From positions 2,480,001 through 2,544,000 of the forward strand of contig OZ006967.1 in NCBI GenBank assembly GCA_963930955.1: a DNA stretch of 64,000 nt. Reading direction: 5' to 3'. A program made the position numbers and the translations under genes. How positions within the stretch are numbered: the stretch's first letter is position 1; the number at the start of each line of letters is the position of its first letter. Origin of the DNA: Scatomonas sp963930955 (GTDB lineage: Bacteria > Bacillota > Clostridia > Lachnospirales > Lachnospiraceae). The notes under the pieces are model-generated. The model made no database searches. It saw nothing but the letters and a program-made list of their open reading frames with translations, and was not told the origin of the DNA. This document shows positions 8,848 through 16,518 of this stretch, piece by piece.

Positions 8848-9351
8848 TCAGAATTTCCGCAGCTCGTCCGTGGCTTCCTCCCCGGTATTTTCTATGGAAC
8901 GGATCACCACGTCGTAGCCGGCATGCTCGTTAAGCTTTACATGGACCCGGTCCCCGGCCTTGTGCCCCATAAGAGCCGCCCCCAGGGGAGAATCCGCCGT
9001 GATCAGTCCTTTCAGGGAATTTCCCCGGACCGCCGTAACGATCTTGTACTCCTCCGTCTCATCGTCCTCCTCAAAATACACGGTTACTCTTTTATTCAGA
9101 CCTACCTCGTCCTCTTTGGAGCAGTCCGTAACCAGGATCGCCGTTTTGATCATATTTTCCAGATATCGGATGCGGCTCTCATTCTGATTTTTCTCCCGTT
9201 TTGCCGCGTAATATTCAAAGTTTTCGCTGAGATCCCCCTGGGCTCTGGCTTCTTTTACCGCCTCAATGGCCTGCTTGCGCACCACCAGCTTCCGGTACTC
9301 GATCTCTTCCTTCATTTTGTCAATATCACTCTGGGTCAGTCTGTCATGCAT
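8848..9351 (-). CDS. greA: Transcription elongation factor GreA
   Basis: GreA inserts a coiled coil into the RNA polymerase secondary channel to stimulate cleavage of backtracked RNA. The 167 residues show the N-terminal coiled coil (about 5-75, with the acidic tip AQGDLSENFEYYAAK) and the FKBP-like C-terminal domain (ADSPLGAALMGHKAGDRV). Both are full length. It stands alone with its own promoter, diverging from the aminopeptidase gene. No convincing T-tract terminator is visible between its stop and the ftsH promoter. Confidence 0.95.
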   Translation of the reverse strand: MHDRLTQSDIDKMKEEIEYRKLVVRKQAIEAVKEARAQGDLSENFEYYAAKREKNQNESRIRYLENMIKTAILVTDCSKEDEVGLNKRVTVYFEEDDETEEYKIVTAVRGNSLKGLITADSPLGAALMGHKAGDRVHVKLNEHAGYDVVIRSIENTGEEATDELRKF

Positions 9352-9384
9352 ATCTGTGGTCCTCTTTTCTTTTTTGCTTCTTTT

Positions 9385-9413
9385 ATTTTACAAAATTTTA
9401 TTCCCGACTGCAA
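9385..9413 (-). promoter_or_regulatory. greA promoter
   Basis: Minus strand TTGCAG (-35, 9408-9413), 17-base spacer, TAAAAT (-10, 9385-9390). It is back to back with the aminopeptidase promoter. Confidence 0.65.
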
Positions 9414-9435
9414 TGGGTTCCTGGGATCTGCGCCC

Positions 9436-9464
9436 TTGTCAAGCCCGGAAAATAAGGCTATAAT
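9436..9464 (+). promoter_or_regulatory. Promoter of the M18 aminopeptidase gene
   Basis: TTGTCA (-35, 9436-9441), 17-base spacer, TATAAT (-10, 9459-9464), about 30 bases ahead of the start codon. Confidence 0.8.
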
Positions 9465-9496
9465 AGCATCGAAAATCAGTAAAGGAGCGAAACAGT

Positions 9497-10867
9497 ATGG
9501 TATCAGAAAATCTTTGGAATAAAACCCCTGACTTAAAGGCGGTCAGCGCCTTCTGCGAAGACTACAAAGCCTTCCTTTCCGCCTGCAAAACAGAGCGGGA
9601 ATGCGTCTCCTTCATGGAGGCGGAGCTGGAGGCAAAGGGCTACCGGAATCTGGAGGATGTGATCCGGGAGGGCGCTGTGCTGAAGGCCGGCGATAAAGTG
9701 TATACGGACATTATGAAAAAAGCCCTGCTCATGTTCCACATAGGCACCCGCCCCCTTTCCGAAGGCATGCGGATCCTGGGGGCCCACATCGACTCCCCCC
9801 GGCTGGATCTGAAGCAGCGGCCTCTTTATGAGGAGGGGGGCCTGGCTATGCTGGACACCCACTATTACGGAGGAATAAAAAAATACCAGTGGACCGCCCT
9901 GCCTCTGGCGCTTCACGGGGTCGTGGCCAAAAAAGACGGATCCCTGATCCAGGTTTCCATCGGCGACAGACCGGAGGATCCCGTGTTCGGCGTTTCCGAT
10001 CTGCTGCCCCATCTGGCCTCCAGGCAGATGGAGAAAAAAGCCCGGGAATTTGTGGAGGGGGAAAATCTCAATGTGCTGGTGGGCAGCCGTCCTCTGGAAG
10101 GGGATCAGAAGGAAGCTGTAAAAGCTTCTATCCTGCAGATCCTGAAAGAGCAGTACAACATTGAAGATGAGGATTTCATTTCCGCGGAGATCGAGGTAGT
10201 TCCCGCCGGCGGCGCCAGAGATTACGGTCTGGACCGGAGCATGATCATGTCCTACGGACAGGACGACCGGGTCTGCGCCTACACCTCTTTCCGGGCCATG
10301 GTGGAGATGGAAGCTCCGGAATATACCAGCGTCTGCCTGCTGACCGACAAGGAAGAGATCGGCAGCGTAGGGGCTACCGGCATGCATTCCCGGTTCTTTG
10401 AGGACACCGTGGCGGAGGTCATGAACGCCTGCGGCTGCTACAGTGAGATCGGTCTGCGCCGGCTGCTGAAAAAGACCCGGGTGCTGTCCTCCGACGTCAG
10501 CGCCGCCTTTGATCCCAACTATCCGGAGGTCATGGAAAAGAACAACTGCGCCTATCTGGGCAACGGCCCCGTCTTCAACAAATACACCGGCTCCCGGGGC
10601 AAATCCGGCTCCAACGACGCCAACGCGGAATACATCGGCTGGCTGCGGAACATTCTGGACCAGGGAGGCATCGGCTACCAGACTTCCGAGCTGGGCAAGG
10701 TAGACGCCGGCGGCGGCGGCACCATCGCCTACATCCTGGCCAACCTGGGCATGGAGGTCATCGACTGCGGCGTAGCAGTGCTGAACATGCACGCTCCCTT
10801 TGAGATCACCAGCAAGATCGATGTCTACGAAACCTATCGGGCCTACGGCGTTTTCCTCCGGGGCTGA
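9497..10867 (+). CDS. M18 family aminopeptidase
   Basis: Cytosolic dinuclear-zinc aminopeptidase of the M18 (aspartyl aminopeptidase) family, cleaving N-terminal residues, usually acidic, from peptides. The 456 residues carry the metal motifs: HIDSPRLD near 98, SYGQDDRVCAY, DKEEIGSVGA and the C-terminal NMHAPFEI His. The clostridial-type insertion KYTGSRGKSGSNDAN is also present. Length matches the family. The ATG at 9497 follows AAAGGAG. The lrgA/lrgB genes follow 23 bases later and may be cotranscribed. Confidence 0.93.
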   Translation: MVSENLWNKTPDLKAVSAFCEDYKAFLSACKTERECVSFMEAELEAKGYRNLEDVIREGAVLKAGDKVYTDIMKKALLMFHIGTRPLSEGMRILGAHIDSPRLDLKQRPLYEEGGLAMLDTHYYGGIKKYQWTALPLALHGVVAKKDGSLIQVSIGDRPEDPVFGVSDLLPHLASRQMEKKAREFVEGENLNVLVGSRPLEGDQKEAVKASILQILKEQYNIEDEDFISAEIEVVPAGGARDYGLDRSMIMSYGQDDRVCAYTSFRAMVEMEAPEYTSVCLLTDKEEIGSVGATGMHSRFFEDTVAEVMNACGCYSEIGLRRLLKKTRVLSSDVSAAFDPNYPEVMEKNNCAYLGNGPVFNKYTGSRGKSGSNDANAEYIGWLRNILDQGGIGYQTSELGKVDAGGGGTIAYILANLGMEVIDCGVAVLNMHAPFEITSKIDVYETYRAYGVFLRG

Positions 10868-10890
10868 GGCTTCCGAAGGGGGAGGAAATC

Positions 10891-11250
10891 ATGAAATACT
10901 TCCGTCAATTCTGTATTATCATCGCGATTTCTTTTCTGGGAGAGGTATGCCATGAATGGCTGCCCCTCCCCATCCCTGCCAGCATCTACGGCCTTTTGCT
11001 GATGCTGGCGGCTCTCTGCACCCATCTGCTCCCTCTGGAAGCGGTAAAGGACGCGGGGAAATTTCTCATTGACATTATGCCGGTAATGTTTATCCCGGCG
11101 GCGGTGGGGCTGCTGGAATCCTGGGGTGTGCTGCATCCCATGCTGGTTCCCCTGCTGGTGATCATTCCCGTGACCACAGTTCTGGTCATGGCGGTCTCCG
11201 GCCGTGTCACCCAATGGGTCATCCGTTCAGAAAAGAGGCGAAAAAAATGA
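10891..11250 (+). CDS. lrgA: CidA/LrgA family membrane protein
   Basis: A 119-residue, four-helix membrane protein of the CidA/LrgA (holin-like) family. The family is linked to control of murein hydrolase release and, more recently, to transport of small carboxylates such as pyruvate. Helices lie at about 5-22, 30-48, 60-82 and 88-110, with the family motif IPASIYGLLLMLAAL. It starts after a GGGGGAGG site and overlaps lrgB by 4 bases (ATGA), the standard arrangement of this pair. Whether it is the Cid or Lrg type cannot be told from sequence alone. Confidence 0.88.
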   Translation: MKYFRQFCIIIAISFLGEVCHEWLPLPIPASIYGLLLMLAALCTHLLPLEAVKDAGKFLIDIMPVMFIPAAVGLLESWGVLHPMLVPLLVIIPVTTVLVMAVSGRVTQWVIRSEKRRKK

Positions 11251-11939
11251 AAGAAATGCTCTGCGATTCTGTATTTTTCGGGGTGACGGTCAGTCTGCTG
11301 GCCTATGAGCTGGGCGCCTTTCTGAAAAGGAAGTGGAAGCTGGCCATTTTTAACCCCCTGCTGATCTCCATCATCGTGGTCATGGTAGTGCTGGCCGGGC
11401 TCCATATTGACTACGAAAGCTACAACGAAGGCGCCAAATATCTCAGCTATCTGCTGACCCCCGCCACGGTCTGCCTGGCCATTCCTCTTTACGAGCAGCT
11501 GGAGGTTCTGAAAAAGAATCTGAAAGCCATTGCCGCCGGGATCCTCTCCGGGGTGCTCACCAGCCTGGCCAGTGTTCTGGCTCTGGCCCTGCTTTTTGGC
11601 CTGACTCATGAGCAGTACGTAACGCTCCTGCCCAAGTCCATCACCACCGCCATCGGCATGGGGGTCTCCGAAGAACTGGGAGGCATTACCACCATTACCG
11701 TAGCGGTGATCATCATCACCGGCATCCTGGGCAATATGCTGGCTGTCTTTGTATGCCGCCTCTTTAAAATTGAAGAGCCCGCCGCGGTAGGCATTGCCCT
11801 GGGATCCTCCTCCCACGCCATCGGCACCACCAAGGCCATGGAACTGGGAGAGGTCCAGGGGGCCATGAGCAGCCTTTCCATTGCTGTCTCCGGCATCCTC
11901 ACCGTGGGGGCCGCCTCGGTCTTTGCCATGTTCCTGTAG
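11247..11939 (+). CDS. lrgB: CidB/LrgB family membrane protein
   Basis: A 230-residue polytopic protein of the LrgB/CidB family, partner of the preceding LrgA-like protein. Recognisable family blocks are FNPLLISI, YLLTPATVCLAIPLYEQ, LPKSITTAIGMGVSEELGG and the C-terminal SSHAIGTTKAMELGEVQGAM. The start at 11247 is chosen because it gives the ATGA overlap with lrgA and a nearby AGAGG site; a longer in-frame start exists at 11214. No regulator of the LytSR type is adjacent. Confidence 0.9.
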   Translation: MKEMLCDSVFFGVTVSLLAYELGAFLKRKWKLAIFNPLLISIIVVMVVLAGLHIDYESYNEGAKYLSYLLTPATVCLAIPLYEQLEVLKKNLKAIAAGILSGVLTSLASVLALALLFGLTHEQYVTLLPKSITTAIGMGVSEELGGITTITVAVIIITGILGNMLAVFVCRLFKIEEPAAVGIALGSSSHAIGTTKAMELGEVQGAMSSLSIAVSGILTVGAASVFAMFL

Positions 11940-11991
11940 CCTGCGCCGGAAGAACAATCTTCGCGTTTTTCTGTACGCTTTGGCTGTTTTG

Positions 11992-12000
11992 TGCTATACT
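11992..12000 (+). promoter_or_regulatory. Extended -10 promoter of the queuosine salvage operon
   Basis: TGC-TATACT is an extended -10 element. No good -35 is seen 16-18 bases upstream. The predicted start (about 12007) leaves room for the preQ1 riboswitch in the leader. Confidence 0.5.
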
Positions 12001-12033
12001 TTCCTTGCATTTATACAATCGGGACTCTTCCCG

Positions 12034-12080
12034 GACTGGTTCGAGAACTTCCCAGGATAAAAAACCAAGATCAAAGGAGA
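12034..12080 (+). promoter_or_regulatory. PreQ1-I riboswitch
   Basis: The leader has the hallmarks of the small preQ1 class I aptamer. A short stem CTGG/CCAG encloses GGTTC and a C-rich segment (TTCCC), followed by the A-rich tail GGATAAAAAACCAAG. The ribosome binding site AAAGGAG (12073-12079) comes directly after and belongs to the nucleoside hydrolase start at 12088, so ligand binding would probably block translation. No T-run terminator follows. Known preQ1-I riboswitches control queuosine synthesis and transport genes, which fits the three genes downstream. Confidence 0.82.
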
Positions 12081-12087
12081 TTAGAGA

Positions 12088-13110
12088 ATGAATGCAAAAC
12101 GAAAAGTAATCATTGACTGCGACCCGGGCATCGACGACGCCCTGGCCCTGATGCTGGCCCTGGCCTCCCCGGAAATGGAGGTGCTGGGCCTTACTGTGGT
12201 ATCCGGCAACGTGCCTGCCAGGGTGGGCATGGAAAACGCCCTGCGGATCCTGAAATCCATGGACCGCCTGGATATCCCTGTTTACCGGGGAGAGGAATAT
12301 CCTCTGGTCCGGCCCTACGAAGATGCCACGGAGACTCATGGCAACACCGGCCTGGGAAACCTTGACCTGCCGGTGGTCACAGAGGTCCGGCCCCGGGAGG
12401 GCGCGGTGGACTTTCTGGCCGCTTCCCTGACAGAGGCGGCAGCCTCCGGAGAAAAAATCTCCGTCATCGCCCTGGGCCCCATGACCAATCTGGCCCGGCT
12501 GGCAGAGCTCCATCCGGACTGCTTCGCCGGACTGGATCAGCTGGTTTCCATGGGGGGAAACTACCGGAGCCACGGCAACTGCTCCCCGGTAGCCGAATAT
12601 AACTACTGGTGCGATCCCCACGCGGCAAAAGCCGTGTTTGAGGCCTTTGAGAAACTTCCCGCCCTGAAGGGAAAGGAACTGCATATGGTGGGCCTGGATG
12701 TAACCCGGCAGATCGTGCTTACCCCCAGTCTGGCGGATTATTTCCGCCGACTGGATCCGGAACTGGGAGCCCTGGTCACCGCCATGACCGATTTCTATAT
12801 GGACTTTCACTGGGAGCAGGAGGGGCTCATCGGCTGCGTCATCAACGACCCCCTGGCTGTGGCTTACTTCCTGCGGCCGGAGCTGTGTCACGGATTTTCC
12901 GCCTACACCACTGTGGAAACAGAGGGCATCTGTGAAGGCCAGAGCGTGGTGGACACCTGCGGTTTCTGGAAAAAGGCTCCCAACAGCTATATCCTCACGG
13001 AAACCGATCCCCTGGGCTTTATGGAGCTTTTCTTCTCCCGGCTTCTGAAAAAAGATCCCAAGGAGCTTCGCCCCATGCTGCTCCAGCTTATGGGAGGCGC
13101 GATCCGGTGA
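12088..13110 (+). CDS. queK: Nucleoside hydrolase, probable queuosine hydrolase (QueK-like)
   Basis: Member of the inosine-uridine nucleoside hydrolase family, 340 residues. The calcium-binding start IIDCDPGIDDALALMLAL carries the DxDxxxDD motif, and the ISVIALGPMTNLA and VSMGGNY blocks are typical. Family members split N-ribosidic bonds. The specificity call comes from context: a preQ1 riboswitch in the leader, an ECF S component overlapping the 3' end and a radical SAM gene after it. This is the set described for queuosine salvage in Clostridioides difficile (QueK, QrtT, QueL). I infer hydrolysis of queuosine to queuine. A purine or pyrimidine hydrolase remains possible from the sequence alone. 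Confidence 0.75.
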   Translation: MNAKRKVIIDCDPGIDDALALMLALASPEMEVLGLTVVSGNVPARVGMENALRILKSMDRLDIPVYRGEEYPLVRPYEDATETHGNTGLGNLDLPVVTEVRPREGAVDFLAASLTEAAASGEKISVIALGPMTNLARLAELHPDCFAGLDQLVSMGGNYRSHGNCSPVAEYNYWCDPHAAKAVFEAFEKLPALKGKELHMVGLDVTRQIVLTPSLADYFRRLDPELGALVTAMTDFYMDFHWEQEGLIGCVINDPLAVAYFLRPELCHGFSAYTTVETEGICEGQSVVDTCGFWKKAPNSYILTETDPLGFMELFFSRLLKKDPKELRPMLLQLMGGAIR

Positions 13111-13706
13111 AAAAACTGAATCTTTCCGGCCTCTGTTTTCTGGCCCTGGCCGCGGTCCTGAACCTGGTGGGGGCCAATCTGGCCCTGGCCCTGCGTCTTC
13201 CCGTTTATCTGGATTCCATAGGCACCATGCTGGGGGCCGCCCTGCTGGGGCCGGTGTACGGCATGCTGCCCGGCGCGGTCAGCGCCATCTTAAACGGATG
13301 CACCACAGATATATACGCCTTCTACTACCTGCCGGTACAGCTGGTAACCGGTCTTCTTACCGGCCTGGCTTTCCGCCTGTTCCGCCCAGGCAGCCCAAAG
13401 GATACCTGGCGGATCCTGCCGGCCTCCCTGCTGATCTCCCTGCCGGGAACCGTGGTCAGTTCGGCCATTACCGCCCTGGTCTTCGGAGGAATCACCTCCT
13501 CCGGCTCCACAGTGCTGGTGCAGCTGCTTCACGGGGCGGGACTTAGCCTCACCGCCAGCGTCTGTGTGGTTCAGGGGGCCACGGACTTCCTGGACCGGCT
13601 CATCAGTCTGATCCTGGCAGTTCTCCTTCTTTCCGCCCTGCCTCAGTCCCTGCGGGGGAGGATCCGGAACACCGAGACAGAGTCTGCACAGAAAAAAGGA
13701 GCGTGA
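13107..13706 (+). CDS. qrtT: ECF transporter S component, probable queuosine/queuine type (QrtT-like)
   Basis: A 199-residue membrane protein with about six helices (about 8-28, 38-58, 66-86, 105-125, 130-150, 160-178) and a conserved YLDSIGTMLGAALLGP segment, as in ECF-type substrate-capture proteins. No ATPase or T component is adjacent, so it would use a shared energising module encoded elsewhere. The start is a GTG overlapping the hydrolase stop (GTGA), which implies translational coupling. The substrate (queuosine, queuine or preQ1) is inferred from the operon and its preQ1 riboswitch. Confidence 0.72.
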   Translation: MKKLNLSGLCFLALAAVLNLVGANLALALRLPVYLDSIGTMLGAALLGPVYGMLPGAVSAILNGCTTDIYAFYYLPVQLVTGLLTGLAFRLFRPGSPKDTWRILPASLLISLPGTVVSSAITALVFGGITSSGSTVLVQLLHGAGLSLTASVCVVQGATDFLDRLISLILAVLLLSALPQSLRGRIRNTETESAQKKGA

Positions 13707-13709
13707 CTT

Positions 13710-14399
13710 ATGGAACGGTACAACCGCATTACCAATAAAAACCAGCGGGAGATCGTGCTGCTGCAGGGCCGTCCCTGTGCCTGGGGGAAATGCCGCTTCT
13801 GCGACTACATTGACGACAACTCCCGGGACAGGGAGGCCATGCTCGCTCTCAACCGCCAGGTCCTCTCCCGGGTCACCGGGGAATTCGGGGTCCTGGAGGT
13901 CATCAACTCCGGCAGCTGCTTTGAACTGCCCAGGGAGACCCTGGAGGAGATCCGGCGGATCCTCCGGGATAAGAACATCCGTCACCTGTACTTTGAAGCC
14001 CACTGGATGTACCGGAAGCACCTGCAGGAGATGCGGGATTTCATGGGCGTCCCCATTACCTTTAAGATCGGGGTGGAAACCTTTGACTATGATTTCCGGG
14101 AAAACTATCTGAACAAGCACGCGGATTTTCACAGCGCGGAGGAAGTCCGCCGGTGGTTTGAATCCCCCTGCCTCATGGTGGGGATGAAAGGCCAGACAAA
14201 AGAAATGATCGATGAAGACATCCGCCTGCTGAAAAAATTTTTTCCCCGGGGCACTATCAACGTCTTCACCGACAACAGCACGGATGTGAAACGGGATCAG
14301 CAGCTGGTGGACTGGTTCATGGACAAGTACGCGTATCTTCTGGAAGATCCCGCCGTAGAAGTTTTATATGAACGGACAGACTTCGGGGTGGGGGACTAA
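13710..14399 (+). CDS. queL: Radical SAM enzyme, probable queuine lyase (QueL-like)
   Basis: A short (229 residue) radical SAM-type protein. The likely iron-sulfur motif is CAWGKCRFC (about residues 23-31), a Cx4CxxC spacing instead of the canonical Cx3CxxC. A partial TIM barrel follows, with GVLEVINSGSCFELP and IGVETFDYDFREN. It starts 3 bases after the S component stop. In C. difficile the radical SAM partner of QueK and QrtT is QueL, which converts queuine to preQ1; I assign it by gene set and riboswitch. The last codons form half of the terminator stem. The family name is less certain than the radical SAM assignment. Confidence 0.7.
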   Translation: MERYNRITNKNQREIVLLQGRPCAWGKCRFCDYIDDNSRDREAMLALNRQVLSRVTGEFGVLEVINSGSCFELPRETLEEIRRILRDKNIRHLYFEAHWMYRKHLQEMRDFMGVPITFKIGVETFDYDFRENYLNKHADFHSAEEVRRWFESPCLMVGMKGQTKEMIDEDIRLLKKFFPRGTINVFTDNSTDVKRDQQLVDWFMDKYAYLLEDPAVEVLYERTDFGVGD

Positions 14400-14427
14400 A
14401 AACAGTCCCCCACCCCGAAATATTTTT
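14382..14427 (+). terminator. Intrinsic terminator of the queK-qrtT-queL operon
   Basis: A perfect 16-bp stem (arms 14382-14397 and 14404-14419, core GGGGTGGGGGACT) is followed by TATTTTTAT. The left arm lies inside the queL 3' end. Confidence 0.9.
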
Positions 14428-14444
14428 ATGCCATTTCAGAAAAC

Positions 14445-16337
14445 TCAAATCCCCAGAGCTTTTCTCTTTTCCTCGATTCTCTCGATCATCCGGTCTCCCA
14501 GTTTCTCGATATCGGTTTCCACCGTATAGGCAGCTTCCACCCAGTCCCGGATGCCGCCGGTGAGCAGCTCCGTCACCTTGGGTCCGCCGGTCACCTGGGG
14601 AGCAACACCCAGGAAGGTGTCGATACCGGTGGCGACTACGTAGTTTCCGATGGATACGGCTTTCTCGGACATCCACTCCGGCGCGCAGCCAACGATGGGC
14701 AGCTGAGAAATGTTCAGCCCGGAATCTATGGAGATTTTGGAAGCCAGCACCACCATACGGCTGATATCCACGCAGGATCCCATGTGCAGCACCGGCGGGA
14801 TGTCCGCCAGTTCGCAGACTCTCTTCAATCCAGCGCCGCAGAGATCCTTGGCTCTCTTGTCCATCAGTCCGGCTCTGGCGGCTGCCTGGGCGGAGCATCC
14901 GGAGAGGATCAGCAGGATATCGTGCTTGATCAGTTTTTTCATCAGTTCCACATGCGCAGAGTCCGGACGGACTCTGGGATTATTGCATCCCACCATGGCA
15001 ACCACGCCTCTTAAAACTCCGGAGGTAATGCAGTCAATAAGAGGCTTGGTGGTTCCCGTGGGCTCCGCCTGAGAGTTGGCCACTTTGTCCAGCTGTTTGA
15101 TAATGGCTTCCACCGAGTATCCTACGGTAGCCTTCTGCTTCAGCTGGGGAATATGTACCAGCTCCGGCTTTCTGTTCACGAAGTTCTCCACAGCGGTGCG
15201 CACGATTTGCCTGGCGTTTTCGCCTGCGGTTCTGGCATTAAAGCGGATGAAGTCAGAATCCGGCATCTGCGCAATGGGAGAGGTCGTGATAAATTTGGTG
15301 TGGAAACACTTGCTTAAGGGCCCCAGCGCAGGGAAAATGCACTGTACGTCCACCACAATGGCTTCGCAGGCTCCGGTGAGCACTACGTTCTCCTGCTGCA
15401 GGAAGTTTCCTGCCATGGGTATGCCGCGCCTCATAGCGACCTCATTGGAGGTACAGCATACGCCGGCGACATTGATCCCCTTGGCACCAAGGGATTTCGC
15501 CAATGCCACCATCTCCGGATCTTCCGCGTACTCACAGATCATCTCTGAGAGACTGGGATCATGGCCGTGAACGATAATATTGACACAGTCCTCTTTCATA
15601 ACCCCCAGGTTGGCCTCTGTGTCAACGGGCTTGGGAGTTCCGAACATAACATCGGAAAACTCGGTGCCGCACATGGAGCCGCCCCAGCCGTCGGACATGC
15701 CGGTGCGCAGAGACTGGCGCACCAGGGCCTCCGCCTTGCTGGAATTGCCCATATGAGTCATATGCATGGCCGTGGAAACCTCCCGGTCAATGGCTCTGGG
15801 CTCGATCTCCTCTCTGTGCCAGATCTCCTGGGTATGCTTAGGAGCTCTGGACAGCCAGCGCTGCACTCCATGGGGCTTTCCGTATTCCAGGAGAGCCAGC
15901 TCCGCCATCTCATGGGCCAGGTCATAAATATCTTTCCCTTGGGTTTCCACACCCCACTCTTTGGCGATCCGGATGAGCTTCTCCGGATCTTTTACCTGAT
16001 AGTTTCCGTCTGCGGAAACGGTGCTCAAAGTGTGGCAGATTTCCCGGCCATGATCGGAATGGGTGGCTGCTCCGCCGGCCACAAAGCGCAGGAAATTTCT
16101 GCCGGAGATGCCGTCAGCATCACAGCCGCAGATTCCTCTGGGGGCTTTTGGGGTAATACGGCAGGGCCCCATGGAGCAGATGCGGCAGCAAATGCCCTGC
16201 TCCCCGAATTTGCAGTGGGGGGTCTGATTCTTTACACGCATCTGCCAGGAATCGGCCCCCACCTTTCTGCCTGTCTCCAGCAGCCGCTCTGTGGCTGCGT
16301 CGAACTCGTCAATGGTCGTCAGCTTAAAATTACTCAT
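14445..16337 (-). CDS. cooS: Anaerobic carbon monoxide dehydrogenase catalytic subunit
   Basis: Ni-Fe CODH that interconverts CO and CO2. The 630 residues hold the N-terminal cluster motifs (HCKFGEQGICCRICSMGPC and GICG, B and D clusters). All expected C-cluster ligand contexts are present: HGHDPSLSE (His), GVCCTSNE, VVDVQCIFP, MVGCNNPR, LSGCSAQAA and HMGSCVDISR. It should therefore be catalytically competent. No cooF ferredoxin, cooC nickel ATPase, hydrogenase or acetyl-CoA synthase gene is adjacent; the gene is monocistronic between the queL terminator and an unrelated gene. Its partner and role here (CO oxidation, redox balance or acetogenesis) cannot be told. Confidence 0.95.
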   Translation of the reverse strand: MSNFKLTTIDEFDAATERLLETGRKVGADSWQMRVKNQTPHCKFGEQGICCRICSMGPCRITPKAPRGICGCDADGISGRNFLRFVAGGAATHSDHGREICHTLSTVSADGNYQVKDPEKLIRIAKEWGVETQGKDIYDLAHEMAELALLEYGKPHGVQRWLSRAPKHTQEIWHREEIEPRAIDREVSTAMHMTHMGNSSKAEALVRQSLRTGMSDGWGGSMCGTEFSDVMFGTPKPVDTEANLGVMKEDCVNIIVHGHDPSLSEMICEYAEDPEMVALAKSLGAKGINVAGVCCTSNEVAMRRGIPMAGNFLQQENVVLTGACEAIVVDVQCIFPALGPLSKCFHTKFITTSPIAQMPDSDFIRFNARTAGENARQIVRTAVENFVNRKPELVHIPQLKQKATVGYSVEAIIKQLDKVANSQAEPTGTTKPLIDCITSGVLRGVVAMVGCNNPRVRPDSAHVELMKKLIKHDILLILSGCSAQAAARAGLMDKRAKDLCGAGLKRVCELADIPPVLHMGSCVDISRMVVLASKISIDSGLNISQLPIVGCAPEWMSEKAVSIGNYVVATGIDTFLGVAPQVTGGPKVTELLTGGIRDWVEAAYTVETDIEKLGDRMIERIEEKRKALGI

Positions 16338-16460
16338 ACATGTTCCTCCCTGAAAAAATATCCGGTTGCTCTTCTGTTTGTCTATATTTTAACAGGCTTG
16401 TTCCATCACCGGAAGCAACCAACAGTTTCCCTCTTACAACCGTTTTTTGATACCTGCCAT

Positions 16461-16489
16461 TTGGCTTTTTCTGAGGAGTATTTTATGAT
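16461..16489 (+). promoter_or_regulatory. Promoter of the anchored-protein/LysR pair
   Basis: TTGGCT (-35, 16461-16466), 17-base spacer, TATGAT (-10, 16484-16489). The intergenic space is shared with the divergent cooS gene, for which I see no clear promoter. Confidence 0.6.
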
Positions 16490-16518
16490 ACAATAAAAAA
16501 AACGGGAGGTGACAGGTT

